Positions 1 to 9,616 of a DNA stretch of 62,627 bases are shown in pieces. How positions within the stretch are numbered: the stretch's first letter is position 1; each line of letters begins with the position of its first letter. The stretch comes from Planctomycetota bacterium. Its GTDB lineage: Bacteria > Planctomycetota > UBA1135. The notes under the pieces were generated by a model. It saw only the letters and a program-made list of their open reading frames with translations, had not been told where the DNA came from and did no database searches. The DNA is taken from NCBI GenBank assembly GCA_002705055.1, contig PAHY01000025.1, positions 1-62,627 of the forward strand, given 5' to 3'. The translations under genes were made by a program, and so were the position numbers.

Positions 1-809
1 ACGCGCCCCAGCGCAGCGGCATCCTGCGCCGCGAAGGCGCGGCCTCCGGTCGCCCGGGCCAGCTCCTGAAGCGCCGCGGGCTCTGCGCTGGCGATCGCGA
101 TCGGGTAGACGCGCACACCCCAGGCGCGACACAGCGCCGCGGCCTCGAGCGGCTGCAGCGAACCGGGCTCGGCCGGAGTCGCGACGTTCTCCTGGCCGTC
201 AGTGAGCAGCACGACGATCTTGGAGCTCGCGGAGCGCGGCCGCAGCACCTGCGCCGCGCGCGCTACCGCCGCGCCGATCCCGGTCAGGTCTTCGGGGCCG
301 TCGCGCTCGACCATCTCCACCTCCGCCAGCAGCTGCAGCACGGCGGCATGATCCAATGAGGTCGGGCTGAGCAAGTCGGGATAACGCGCGAAGCCGATCA
401 GGCCGATGCGGTCTTCGCTTCGTCCCTCGACGAAGCGGGTCGCGGCATCGACCGCGACCTGCAGCCGGGTGCGCTGGGCGTCGAGATCGCGCGCCTCCAT
501 CGAGGAAGAACGGTCGATGACCAGCAGGATCTCCATCCCTTCCTGCTCGGGTGGCAGCGGCACCCGTTCGACCGGCCGGGCCATCGCGAGCGCGAGCAGG
601 ACGAGCCCCAGGCTGTGCAGCAATCCGCTGAGGCGCGGCGCGAAGGCGCCCGATGAGGGCAGCGTCGCGAGGACAAAGGACGGACCCAGCGGGACGGAGC
701 GGGGGCCACGCCGGCGGCTGCGCTGATAAAGCGCGTACACCGCCGGTACGAGGAGCACCAGGAGCCAGGCTGGCTCACGCAAGCTGGTGAAGCGCAGGGA
801 GTCGATCAC
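1..809 (-). CDS. BatA/BatB-like VWA membrane protein (3' part outside window)
   Basis: The visible 269 residues have two hydrophobic segments (about 14-28 and 62-78) followed by a von Willebrand A domain with the MIDAS metal motif DRSSSM at about residue 99. This is the BatA/BatB layout: membrane-anchored VWA proteins that partner MoxR ATPases. The GTG start lies in a GTGA overlap with the stop of the preceding lipoprotein gene, which implies coupled translation. It is the fourth gene of a minus-strand MoxR-DUF58-BatD-like-VWA operon. The C-terminus runs past the window edge. The VWA assignment is firm; which Bat paralogue it is stays open. Confidence 0.85.
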   Translation of the reverse strand, partial: MIDSLRFTSLREPAWLLVLLVPAVYALYQRSRRRGPRSVPLGPSFVLATLPSSGAFAPRLSGLLHSLGLVLLALAMARPVERVPLPPEQEGMEILLVIDRSSSMEARDLDAQRTRLQVAVDAATRFVEGRSEDRIGLIGFARYPDLLSPTSLDHAAVLQLLAEVEMVERDGPEDLTGIGAAVARAAQVLRPRSASSKIVVLLTDGQENVATPAEPGSLQPLEAAALCRAWGVRVYPIAIASAEPAALQELARATGGRAFAAQDAAALGR

Positions 810-1690
810 GCCTCGGCCTCCCGGGTCTGCTCGACCGCGTGCAGCACTTCCGCGAGCTCATCCAGCTCACGGTCGAGCTGCTGCGACGCGGCCTCGCGCG
901 CGAACAGCGATGCCTCGCAGGCGCGCAGCAGTTCCATCAGCGTGGCGCGTTCGGTCTCGGGCAGCGAAAAGCGCGCCCCGAGGCGTTGCGCGAGTTCCGC
1001 GCCGCCCCAGGCGCGGCCCGGCTCCAGCTGACGCAGCAGCTCGCGGATCGCCGCGCGCGCCGCGGCCCGTTGCGCAACGGTCTGCTGCGGCAGCAGCTGA
1101 ATCGCCGCGAATGCATCCCAGGGGTCCCAGCTGGCCGGACGAGCAGCCGGCGGCCGGCGTCGGGTGCTTTGCAGCAGGAGCAGCAGCAGGAGATAGGCCG
1201 CCAAGACGGACGCCGCGGCGAGCGGATGCTTCCCCCAGGGGCTGCGCGGAAGCGGCAGCGGCTCGGGAAACTCCGGGCGCGGGTCGGCGTCGGCGGGCAG
1301 CGCGGGCTGGATCGCGCAGGTCCAGATCAGCGGTTCAGCCTGATGCTCCTCGCCTTGTTCGGGGTCGAAGGCCGCAAACCCGAAGCGCAGCGTCTGCTCC
1401 CCCGTCGACCAGCAGCGCACGCGCAGATCGTGGACCTCCTCCACGAAGGCGCCGCGCGCGCGCAGCTCGGTGCTGCGCACCTCAAGCTCGAAGGGTGCCC
1501 AGGCCGCCGGATCGAAGGGCGCCGGACGCCAGGCCTCGGGCCAGCTGCGCACGATCTGCAAGGTGAAGGGTTCGCCGCGCTCGAGCGTGGCCGGCGCCTC
1601 GCCCACCCAGCGCAGTTGAACCGGCTGCTCCCGCGCGCAGGCTGCGAGCAGCAGAAGCAGCCACGCCAAGACTGAAGCCGCCGGCTTCAT
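806..1690 (-). CDS. Lipoprotein with BatD/DUF4381-like layout
   Basis: The 294-residue protein starts with a lipoprotein-type signal (leucine run ending LLAAC). A periplasmic beta-rich region follows, then one transmembrane helix (about 148-166, starting HPLAAASV) and a helical cytosolic tail. This topology matches BatD/DUF4381-type partners of MoxR and VWA proteins, but I recognise no sequence signature beyond layout and context. The ATG overlaps the DUF58 stop (ATGA), and its own stop overlaps the next gene (GTGA). It probably helps present or regulate the VWA subunit at the membrane. Confidence 0.7.
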   Translation of the reverse strand: MKPAASVLAWLLLLLAACAREQPVQLRWVGEAPATLERGEPFTLQIVRSWPEAWRPAPFDPAAWAPFELEVRSTELRARGAFVEEVHDLRVRCWSTGEQTLRFGFAAFDPEQGEEHQAEPLIWTCAIQPALPADADPRPEFPEPLPLPRSPWGKHPLAAASVLAAYLLLLLLLQSTRRRPPAARPASWDPWDAFAAIQLLPQQTVAQRAAARAAIRELLRQLEPGRAWGGAELAQRLGARFSLPETERATLMELLRACEASLFAREAASQQLDRELDELAEVLHAVEQTREAEA

Positions 1691-2601
1691 GGCGCCCTCC
1701 GCGCACGCTTGCGCCGCTCGAAGTATCGCTGCAGCGGCCGCGCCAGCTGCTCGAGGGAAGGCTCGCGGGGCACCTCGATCTCGACCCCATCCGCCCCGGC
1801 ACGCTTGAAGTCCTCGCGCCAGGCATCGCGTCGCGCCTGTGCCGCGCGCTCCCAGGCCTCGCGCACGGCCGGCGAGCGACCGTCGACGATCTGCGTCGTG
1901 CTCGAACCCGGCCGACGGAAGCGAACGCGCGCCTGCGGAGGTGCGAAGAACTCGGCAGGCAGCAGCGGCAGGGCGACGACGTCGTGATGCCGTGCGCACA
2001 GACGCATCGCGTCCTGCCAGCCGCTCTGCAGGAAATCCGAGAGCACAAAGACGGTGCTGCGTCGACGCACCATGCGGGTCGCGCGCTCCAGCGCTGCGCT
2101 CAGCCCGGGCCCTCCGCTCGACTGCGGCAGCGCCAGCGCGTCGCGCACCACGCCGAAGCCGTGCCGCGGCCCCTTGCGCGGCGGCACCGCGTGCTCGACC
2201 TCGCCGCCGAAGGCGACCCAGCCGACCGGATCGTCGTAACGCTGCGCCGCCACCACCAGCAACGCCGCGAGGCGCACCGCCGCATCGCGCAGCGACCAGA
2301 CGCCGAAGCCCGCTTCCATGGACGGGCTCAGATCCAGCAGCAGCAGCAGGGTGCGTTCGCGTTCGTCGACATACTTCTTGATGTACGGACGCCCAACGCG
2401 TGCGGTGACGTTCCAGTCGATCGAACGCGGGTCGTCCCCGGGGACGTACTCGCGCACCTCGTCGAACTCGATGCCCGCGCCCTGAAAGGCCGATCGATAG
2501 CCGCCGGCCAGCTGATCGGCGGCGAGGGACTCGACCTGCAAACGGATCCGCCGCACTTCCTGCAGCAGCTCATGGAGATCCGCTTGCCCGTCCGCGGTCA
2601 T
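1687..2601 (-). CDS. DUF58 family protein (VWA-like)
   Basis: The 304-residue protein carries the DUF58 signature REYVPGDDPRSIDW at about residue 50, then a VWA-like fold with a MIDAS-type DLSPSM. DUF58 proteins are routinely encoded beside MoxR ATPases and are thought to be their substrates or adaptors. The ATG lies 4 bp past the MoxR stop. A longer open frame extends upstream but would overlap moxR and adds nothing DUF58-like. A second DUF58 gene sits at 36910-37812. Confidence 0.9.
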   Translation of the reverse strand: MTADGQADLHELLQEVRRIRLQVESLAADQLAGGYRSAFQGAGIEFDEVREYVPGDDPRSIDWNVTARVGRPYIKKYVDERERTLLLLLDLSPSMEAGFGVWSLRDAAVRLAALLVVAAQRYDDPVGWVAFGGEVEHAVPPRKGPRHGFGVVRDALALPQSSGGPGLSAALERATRMVRRRSTVFVLSDFLQSGWQDAMRLCARHHDVVALPLLPAEFFAPPQARVRFRRPGSSTTQIVDGRSPAVREAWERAAQARRDAWREDFKRAGADGVEIEVPREPSLEQLARPLQRYFERRKRARRAP

Positions 2602-2605
2602 CGGC

Positions 2606-3589
<984 letters not shown>

Positions 3590-3673
3590 GAGGTTCTTCG
3601 CCCCGGAATGGGGCCGAGTGAGTGTAGCCCCGCCGGGGTTCGGATAGGCTGGAAGGCCGTCCGAAACGGAACC
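3590..3673. promoter_or_regulatory. Divergent intergenic region with weak promoter elements
   Basis: These 84 bp separate the two divergent starts. On the minus strand TACACT (3621-3626) could be the -10 box of the MoxR operon. The same hexamer lies before the DUF1592 operon at 10802. On the plus strand TAGGCT (3645-3650) is a poor -10 candidate. I see no convincing -35 box for either. Confidence 0.3.
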
Positions 3674-5914
3674 ATGCCACGCGCCCCCCACCTCGCCGTC
3701 TTGCTCACCGCCGCTCTCGCGGCCAGCCCGCTCGCGTCCGCGCAACAGGACGGGCTGCCCGAAGGCATCACTCGGGAACAGATGTGGTACGCCCCGACCG
3801 CCGAGGACTGGGCCAAGCCGGTACAGATTCAGTGGCAGCGCACCTGGGAAGACGCCCTGGCCGTCGCGCAGGAGACCGGCAAGCCGATCCTCGTCTGCGT
3901 CAACATGGACGGCGAGATCGCCAGCGAGCATTACGCCGGCGTCCGCTACCGCGACCCGGAGATCGGCAAGCTCTATGAGCCTTACATCTGCGTGATCGCC
4001 TCGGTGTATCGCCACAACCCGAGCGATTACGACGAGGCCGGTCATCGGATTGAATGCCCGCGCTTTCATGGCGTGACCTGCGGCGAGCACATCACCATGG
4101 AGCCGATTGTTTACGAGCGCTTCCTGGATGGCACACGCGTGGCGCCGCGGCACATCATGGTCGAGCTGGACGGCAGCGAGACTTACGACGTCTTCTACGC
4201 CTGGGACACCGATTCGGTCTTCCGCGCCATCCGCGAAGGCATCGAGAACCGCGACCGTCAGCCCAATCCGCCGCGCGGCGACCGCAGCCTGCTCGACAAA
4301 GTGGCCAGTCGCGACGCCGCGGACCGGGAAGAGGTCGAAGCGGCCTATCTGGCCGGCGACCCCGAGCTGAAGCAGGCCCTGCTGCAGGCAGCCCTGGAGA
4401 GCCCGGAAGCGGAGCAGAGCGGCTTGGTGCGCCTCGCGCTCTACGACCTGGACGAGAACCTGAACAAGATGGCTCGGCTGAGCCTCGCGCAGTCGAACTC
4501 GACCCAGTCGATCGACCTGATCCTCGAGGCGCTGCGCGGCGTGATGCCGGAGGACGAGCGCGCTCAGCTGGTCGCCGCGCTGCAGCGGCTCGGGCAGCAG
4601 GACGTCCGCGCCCGGACGCTGGCCAACGTCCAGCAGGGCCTCGGCGGCGACACCGCGGCGGTGGATGCCGGCAGCTGGAATGCCGCGCTGCAGGGTGCGG
4701 AGTACCCGCCCCCACCCAGCGCCGAAGAGATCGAAGCCAAGCTGGACGCAGTCGAGGACTCGGTCGCGGAAGAACCGGCCGACCCGCAGGCACAGCTCGA
4801 GGTCGCGGTGGCTGCTCTCGAGTTTGCGGTCGCCCCCAGCACCGCAGCGCGCCTCGCGCGCAACCCGGCGACGGCGGAGCGCTTCAGCCGCGCCTACTAC
4901 CAGGACGCGCTCGACGCCGCGCTGGAAGCCGAGCGGCTCGGGGCCGAGGACTGGCAGCTCGACGCCGTCGTGGCGATCTGCTCTTTCCGTCTCGGTGACA
5001 CGGCGACGGCCCACGCGCGCGCCGAGGCCGCCGCCGCCGCCCTGCCGCCGGGCGACGTCAGCTGGAACGGCATGGCCGTGCTCGACATCTTCGCCGATGG
5101 TCGCCGACGCGCCATCGCCGACGCGGTGCGCGCCAAGCGGGATTGGCCTGCGCAGTGGATGAGCGATCTGCACGCCACTTACTCGATTCTCGCCCAGCAC
5201 CCTCTGGGCAACGTTGTGCAGGTGATGACTCACCATGACTTCCTGGTCGCGCTCGGCGCAGAACGTCAGGCGGGTCGCGCGCTGCAGAATGGCCTGGATC
5301 GTTACCCGGAGAGTTGGGATCTCCACCAGCGCTTCCGTGATCGCATGCTGCGTCTGCGCGGCGTCGAAGCCATGGAGACGGCCTACGCGCGCTGGCTCGA
5401 GCAGGAGGACGCGCCGAAAACGCTGCGCTGGTACGCCGGCTACGCGTCGATTGCCGCGGCCGAGGCCTGGCGCAAGTCGAATCGCCCCGAGCCCGCGCTC
5501 GCGGCCTATGACCGCGCGCTCGCGCACTACGAAGCGATGATCGCCGCCGATGAGGCGACGCGCGCCAACTCGCTGACCTACATGGCCATGGCGCTCGCCG
5601 GACGCGCGCGCCTCAAGATGGAGGCCCAGGATCTGGAAGGCGCCTTCGCGGACCTGACCCGATCCTTCGAGCTCTCCCCTAGCACGGCAGCCGTCCTCGA
5701 CGGCCTCAACCTGAGCGCCTACGTGACTTCGGTCACGCTGCGCGCCCGTCTGCTGGAAGCGGGCAAGGACGCGCTGGCCGTGAAACTGCTCGAGGCCGTC
5801 AACGCGCTTCCGGAGGAAGCTCGTCAACGGCCTGCCTACGACACGCCGGGCGCGCCCAGCTCCGATGCCTCGCGCTTCGGCGGTGGCCCAGGCGGACGCC
5901 GCGGTGGGCGCTGA
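3674..5914 (+). CDS. Secreted thioredoxin-fold/TPR-like protein lacking the redox CxxC
   Basis: The 746-residue protein has a Sec signal peptide (about 1-24, ending LASAQ). A thioredoxin-like N-terminal domain follows (pattern: WEDALAVAQETGKPILVCVNMDG), like Thioredoxin_7/DUF255 proteins but with no CxxC where the active site belongs, so it is probably not a redox enzyme. The remainder is alpha-helical with TPR-like segments and a Gly/Arg-rich tail. It is exported; its role is unknown. Its stop directly abuts the stop of the convergent ferritin-like gene. Confidence 0.75.
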   Translation: MPRAPHLAVLLTAALAASPLASAQQDGLPEGITREQMWYAPTAEDWAKPVQIQWQRTWEDALAVAQETGKPILVCVNMDGEIASEHYAGVRYRDPEIGKLYEPYICVIASVYRHNPSDYDEAGHRIECPRFHGVTCGEHITMEPIVYERFLDGTRVAPRHIMVELDGSETYDVFYAWDTDSVFRAIREGIENRDRQPNPPRGDRSLLDKVASRDAADREEVEAAYLAGDPELKQALLQAALESPEAEQSGLVRLALYDLDENLNKMARLSLAQSNSTQSIDLILEALRGVMPEDERAQLVAALQRLGQQDVRARTLANVQQGLGGDTAAVDAGSWNAALQGAEYPPPPSAEEIEAKLDAVEDSVAEEPADPQAQLEVAVAALEFAVAPSTAARLARNPATAERFSRAYYQDALDAALEAERLGAEDWQLDAVVAICSFRLGDTATAHARAEAAAAALPPGDVSWNGMAVLDIFADGRRRAIADAVRAKRDWPAQWMSDLHATYSILAQHPLGNVVQVMTHHDFLVALGAERQAGRALQNGLDRYPESWDLHQRFRDRMLRLRGVEAMETAYARWLEQEDAPKTLRWYAGYASIAAAEAWRKSNRPEPALAAYDRALAHYEAMIAADEATRANSLTYMAMALAGRARLKMEAQDLEGAFADLTRSFELSPSTAAVLDGLNLSAYVTSVTLRARLLEAGKDALAVKLLEAVNALPEEARQRPAYDTPGAPSSDASRFGGGPGGRRGGR

Positions 5915-6451
5915 TTACTTCGCGTCGGCCAGCAGACCCACCAGATCGTCCGCATGCTCTTCCTCGACGGCGAGGATCTCTTCGAGCATGCGGCGGGTGG
6001 TCGAGTCACCGCTTCCGAGCCAGGTGATGATCTCGCGGTAGGTGTCGATCGCGATGCGCTCAGCCACTAGATCCTCGCGGATCATCTCTTCGAGGCTCTC
6101 GCCCTCGACGTACTCAGCGTGGCTGCGGCTCGCCAGACCTTCCGGGGAGAAGTTCGGCGCGCCGCCCAGCTGGACGATCCGCGCGGCGATCTGATCAGCG
6201 TGCTGCTGCTCCTGCGTGGCATGCTCCAGAAACTCGGCCGCCGCGGCCTCGGCGTTGAGGCCTTCGGCCATGTAGTAGTGACGCTTGTAGCGCAGCGTGC
6301 AGACGATCTCGGTGGCTAGCGCCTCGTTGAGAACCTCGAGGACCTTGTCGCGGTCCGCGCCATATCCTTGCGTGACGGCGCCGTCCTCCATGTGGGCACG
6401 GGCACGATCACGGATGGTCTGAATGTCGGTAAGAAAGGGCTTGTCGCTCAT
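5915..6451 (-). CDS. Bacterioferritin/ferritin-like diiron protein
   Basis: The 178-residue four-helix-bundle protein has ferritin-like iron ligands: EIVCTLRYKRHYY in the first helix, EQQHA in the second, and a C-terminal EEEHAD. The length fits bacterioferritin (about 155-180). It likely oxidises and stores iron, or protects against peroxide; the sequence does not separate bacterioferritin from other ferritin-like subfamilies. It follows the CsaA-like gene on the same strand after a 69-bp gap. Confidence 0.85.
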   Translation of the reverse strand: MSDKPFLTDIQTIRDRARAHMEDGAVTQGYGADRDKVLEVLNEALATEIVCTLRYKRHYYMAEGLNAEAAAAEFLEHATQEQQHADQIAARIVQLGGAPNFSPEGLASRSHAEYVEGESLEEMIREDLVAERIAIDTYREIITWLGSGDSTTRRMLEEILAVEEEHADDLVGLLADAK

Positions 6452-6520
6452 CTTTATCCGCGACCATAAGGGAAGATCCCGGCTCTTCCAAGCTGCAGCG
6501 GACGCAAGTCTTGCGGAGAT

Positions 6521-6859
6521 TCAGAGAAGTTTTGTGCCGAGCGGCACCTCGCCGTCCGGCTGACAGAGGCGAACCCGCCCCTCTTCGTCGTGGAAGCCGG
6601 TCACCAGACACTGCGACCGATGCGGCCCGACCTGCTTCTCGGGCAGGTTGACGCAGGCGACGACGAGCTGCCCGACAAGCGCAGTAGGTGCGTAGTGTTC
6701 GGTGATCTGCGCGGTGGACTTGCGCACCCCCAGCTCGGGACCGAAATCGACCTGCAGCACGTACGCCGGCCGGCGCGCCTCGGGGAACTCCTGCACCTCG
6801 ACCACGCGGCCGACCCGAAGCTCCACCGCCAGGAAGTCCTCGAAGGAGATCGTCTCCAT
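6521..6859 (-). CDS. CsaA-like tRNA-binding domain protein
   Basis: This 112-residue protein is a single EMAP/tRNA-binding OB-fold: the start (ISFEDFLAVELRVGRVVEV) and C-terminal part (VACVNLPEKQVGPHRSQCLVTG) match the CsaA/YgjH type. CsaA binds tRNA and has been proposed to act in protein export as a chaperone. An AGGA about 10 bp upstream supports the chosen ATG. It is divergent from the DUF1080 lipoprotein with a 36-bp gap. Confidence 0.88.
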   Translation of the reverse strand: METISFEDFLAVELRVGRVVEVQEFPEARRPAYVLQVDFGPELGVRKSTAQITEHYAPTALVGQLVVACVNLPEKQVGPHRSQCLVTGFHDEEGRVRLCQPDGEVPLGTKLL

Positions 6860-6895
6860 GCTGCCATCCTGCCAGCGCGGCGGCAGAATACGAGC

Positions 6896-7585
6896 ATGCG
6901 CGCACTCCTCCTTGCAGCAGCTTCCCTCTCGCTGGTCGCCTGTGCCGGCCCCGGCAGCGCCGGTTACGGGGACGGCATCCTGTTGTTCAACGGCCAGAAC
7001 CTGCACGGCTGGTACAGCGATGTCCCCGCGGCCGATGACAACCCGGAAGTCACCCCCTCCTTCGCGGTCGAGGACGGTCTGCTGCTCAGTCGCGGCAAGC
7101 CCGGCGGTCACCTGATCACCGAAGACAGCTACAGCGACTACCGCCTCGAGGTGGAGTACCGCTGGACCGCCGAGCCGGGCAACTGCGGCATTCTGGTCCA
7201 CGCGTCGACCCCACGCCGGCTGTACGGCATGTTCCCGCAGTCGATTGAGTGCCAGATGCACCACGGCAACGCCGGGGACTTCTGGTGCATCGGCGAAGAC
7301 ATCCGGGTGCCGAACGAAGTCGAGCGCCGCGGCCCGCAGGAAGAGTGGGGCGTGGATGAAGGCAAGCGTCGGCGCATCGTCAACCTGACCGATGGTTCCG
7401 AGAACCCGGTTGGTGAATGGAACACGATGGTGATCGAGTGTCTGGGTGACACGATCTCGATCTGGGTCAACGGCGATCTGGTCAACGTCGGCCACGACTG
7501 CACCGCGAGCAGCGGGCAGATCGCGATTCAGGCCGAAGGAGTGCCCTGCGCCTTCCGCCGCGTCGAGCTGTTCCCCTACGAGTAG
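6896..7585 (+). CDS. DUF1080 (3-keto-disaccharide hydrolase-like) lipoprotein
   Basis: The 229-residue protein has a lipoprotein signal (SLSLVAC at about 10-16). A DUF1080 concanavalin-like domain follows, recognisable from LFNGQNLHGWY near the start, NCGILVHAS in the middle and WNTMVIECLGDTISIWVNG near the end. Some DUF1080 members hydrolyse 3-keto-glycosides and the family is greatly expanded in Planctomycetota. It probably acts on a sugar in the periplasm. The ATP-grasp gene starts 7 bp downstream. Confidence 0.88.
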   Translation: MRALLLAAASLSLVACAGPGSAGYGDGILLFNGQNLHGWYSDVPAADDNPEVTPSFAVEDGLLLSRGKPGGHLITEDSYSDYRLEVEYRWTAEPGNCGILVHASTPRRLYGMFPQSIECQMHHGNAGDFWCIGEDIRVPNEVERRGPQEEWGVDEGKRRRIVNLTDGSENPVGEWNTMVIECLGDTISIWVNGDLVNVGHDCTASSGQIAIQAEGVPCAFRRVELFPYE

Positions 7586-7592
7586 TCGCGCG

Positions 7593-8543
7593 ATGACGCG
7601 TGTCGCCTACCTGACCGCTTCCTGCATGATCGCCGGGAGCCCGGATGAACGGGCCGACGCCTGGGAGCATGCGGCGGAGATGCGCGCGCTGGTGCCCGCC
7701 TGCGCTGCGCGCGGGATTCAGCTGGAGGAAGCGGTCTGGAATGATCCGGCGCTGCCGGTCCAGGACTACGCGGCCTTCGTGATCGGGACCACCTGGGACT
7801 ACCAGGAGCAGACGCCAGCCTTTCTGGCGCGCCTGGAAGAGCTGGAGGCGCACGCTCCGGTTCTGAACTCGCTGCAGACGGTGCGCTGGAATCTGCACAA
7901 GCGCTACCTGAACGACCTGGAAGATCGCGGCCTGCGGATCGTGCCCACGGCCTGGGTCGAGCAGCTGACCGCCGCGCAGATCGAGGCGCAGTGTGCCGCC
8001 TGGGGATGCGACGCGGTGGTCGTCAAACCGGGGATCGGCGCCGGCGCTTGGCGGCAGGCGCGCATCGAACGGGGCGCGCCCCTTCCGCCTGCGGAGGAGC
8101 TTCCACCCGTGCTCGCCCATCCGTTGGGGCACACGATGGTCCAGCCGTTTCTGCCCTCGATTCAGACCGAAGGCGAGCTCTCTTTTCTGTTCTTCGATCG
8201 CCAGTTCTCGCACTGCCTGCGCAAACGCCCGCAGCCCGGCGACTATCGGGTCCAGGCGCTGTACGGCGGCGCGGAGGAGGTGCACCCGCCCAGCGAGGAG
8301 GAGATGCGCTTTGCCCAGTCGGTCGCCGAAGCCCTGGGGGATGAGCTGCTCTATGCGCGCGTCGACCTGGTGCGGCTGCCGGATCAGCAGCTGGCGGTGA
8401 TCGAGCTCGAACTGATCGAGCCCTACTTCTACCCCGAACAGGGTCCAGAATGCGGCCCGCTGTTCGCGGCCGGCCTGCGCCGGCGGCTGGACGAGACCTC
8501 GTCGAACTACTTCGCAGCGGCGGCCAGCAGGCCCACCCCGTAG
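7593..8543 (+). CDS. ATP-grasp family ligase
   Basis: The 316-residue protein resembles ATP-grasp proteins of the prokaryotic glutathione-synthetase/RimK-like type. It has an N-terminal segment with WNDP and GTTWDYQ, the lysine-containing strand VVVKPGIGAGAW, and a C-terminal RVDLVRLPD...IELELIEPYFY metal-binding region. These enzymes join a carboxylate to an amine using ATP, but the substrate cannot be told here. Its last 37 bp overlap the end of the convergent DUF3500 gene. Confidence 0.75.
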   Translation: MTRVAYLTASCMIAGSPDERADAWEHAAEMRALVPACAARGIQLEEAVWNDPALPVQDYAAFVIGTTWDYQEQTPAFLARLEELEAHAPVLNSLQTVRWNLHKRYLNDLEDRGLRIVPTAWVEQLTAAQIEAQCAAWGCDAVVVKPGIGAGAWRQARIERGAPLPPAEELPPVLAHPLGHTMVQPFLPSIQTEGELSFLFFDRQFSHCLRKRPQPGDYRVQALYGGAEEVHPPSEEEMRFAQSVAEALGDELLYARVDLVRLPDQQLAVIELELIEPYFYPEQGPECGPLFAAGLRRRLDETSSNYFAAAASRPTP

Positions 8544-9559
8544 TCATCGCCCAAGCGGCGCCAGATCGCGTGAATGTGATTCACGCCGAGCTCGCGCGAA
8601 TCCATGCCGTTCATCTGGGCGAGCTCGATCCAGTTGCGCTTGCCGTGGATGCGGAAGGCATAGGACTGCGCCGGATCGCCGCCGCCGAACCAGGCAAAGT
8701 GCACGCCTTCCTCGAGATCCTTGCGGAACTCGTGCATGCCCTGGATGGCCAGCTCGCCGCGATAGGTGTCGACGAACTCGCGCACGATCTGCTCGAGCAG
8801 CTGGCGCTGATCCCCATCGAGCTGATCAACCGCGATCCCCTGCCGGGCGCCGATGAGATCGGCCTTGCCAGGTCCGGCGAGGATGTCACCGGGCGACTCC
8901 TTGGCCACGACCGCCACCGCCTTCTGCTCGTCGGTCAGGCTGTGATAGAGCTTCAGCGCGAGCTCATCCGGCTCGGACATCACGTTCCATCCAGCGTACG
9001 GGCCGTGCACGACCTCCACCGGGTTGGCCCCGAGGAAAGTCGGCGTGACGCGCAGCTGCCCGCGCGCTGCGGTGACGTTCAGCGCCAGATGGTGGCCATC
9101 CAGCTGCAGCCCCCACGCCCCTTCACCGCGCGGATCCCCGAACAGCCCGATCCAGTAGAAGTCATGCCCGTACTGCGGCGTGCGCCCTTCGGGCAAGGCC
9201 CCGTAGCTGGCCATCAGGATGTCGTCGCCGCGCATGATCCCGGTCGCGCGTAGGTAGCCGGCGCTGCTCAGCACGCTGCGCAAGAGCTGATGCGCCGCGC
9301 GCCGCTGCGCGTCGTCCATCTCCCCGAAGGCCACGCCCTGACGCGCGAACATCGAGTGCGGCAGATTGCTCCAGGCGCGGCGCTCGGCGTGGTCCATCGG
9401 AAAGACCGCCTGTTTGGCGAGCTGCGGACCCAGCGCATCGAGCCAGGCGACGGCCGCGCGTCGGGCGTCCGCTTCGATCGCCGAAGCCGTGAGGGACTGG
9501 GAAGCCTGTGACCAACCGGCCAGCAGCGCGAGCAGCAGGAGGAGCGGGGAGAGGCGCAT
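8507..9559 (-). CDS. DUF3500-family secreted protein
   Basis: The 350-residue protein has a signal peptide (LLLLLALLAGWSQAS) and a DUF3500 domain, recognised from MFARQGVAFGEMDDAQRRAA and the later GDPRGEGAWGLQLDGHHLAL. The family is widespread in bacteria and fungi and has no established activity. An ATG (9559) and an adjacent upstream GTG (9562) are both possible starts; I chose the ATG. Confidence 0.85.
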   Translation of the reverse strand: MRLSPLLLLLALLAGWSQASQSLTASAIEADARRAAVAWLDALGPQLAKQAVFPMDHAERRAWSNLPHSMFARQGVAFGEMDDAQRRAAHQLLRSVLSSAGYLRATGIMRGDDILMASYGALPEGRTPQYGHDFYWIGLFGDPRGEGAWGLQLDGHHLALNVTAARGQLRVTPTFLGANPVEVVHGPYAGWNVMSEPDELALKLYHSLTDEQKAVAVVAKESPGDILAGPGKADLIGARQGIAVDQLDGDQRQLLEQIVREFVDTYRGELAIQGMHEFRKDLEEGVHFAWFGGGDPAQSYAFRIHGKRNWIELAQMNGMDSRELGVNHIHAIWRRLGDDYGVGLLAAAAK

Positions 9560-9616
9560 CACAAAGAACGGCCGAGGGGGCCTCCCCCACTCTACTCCTC
9601 CGGATCCGAACCGGGT

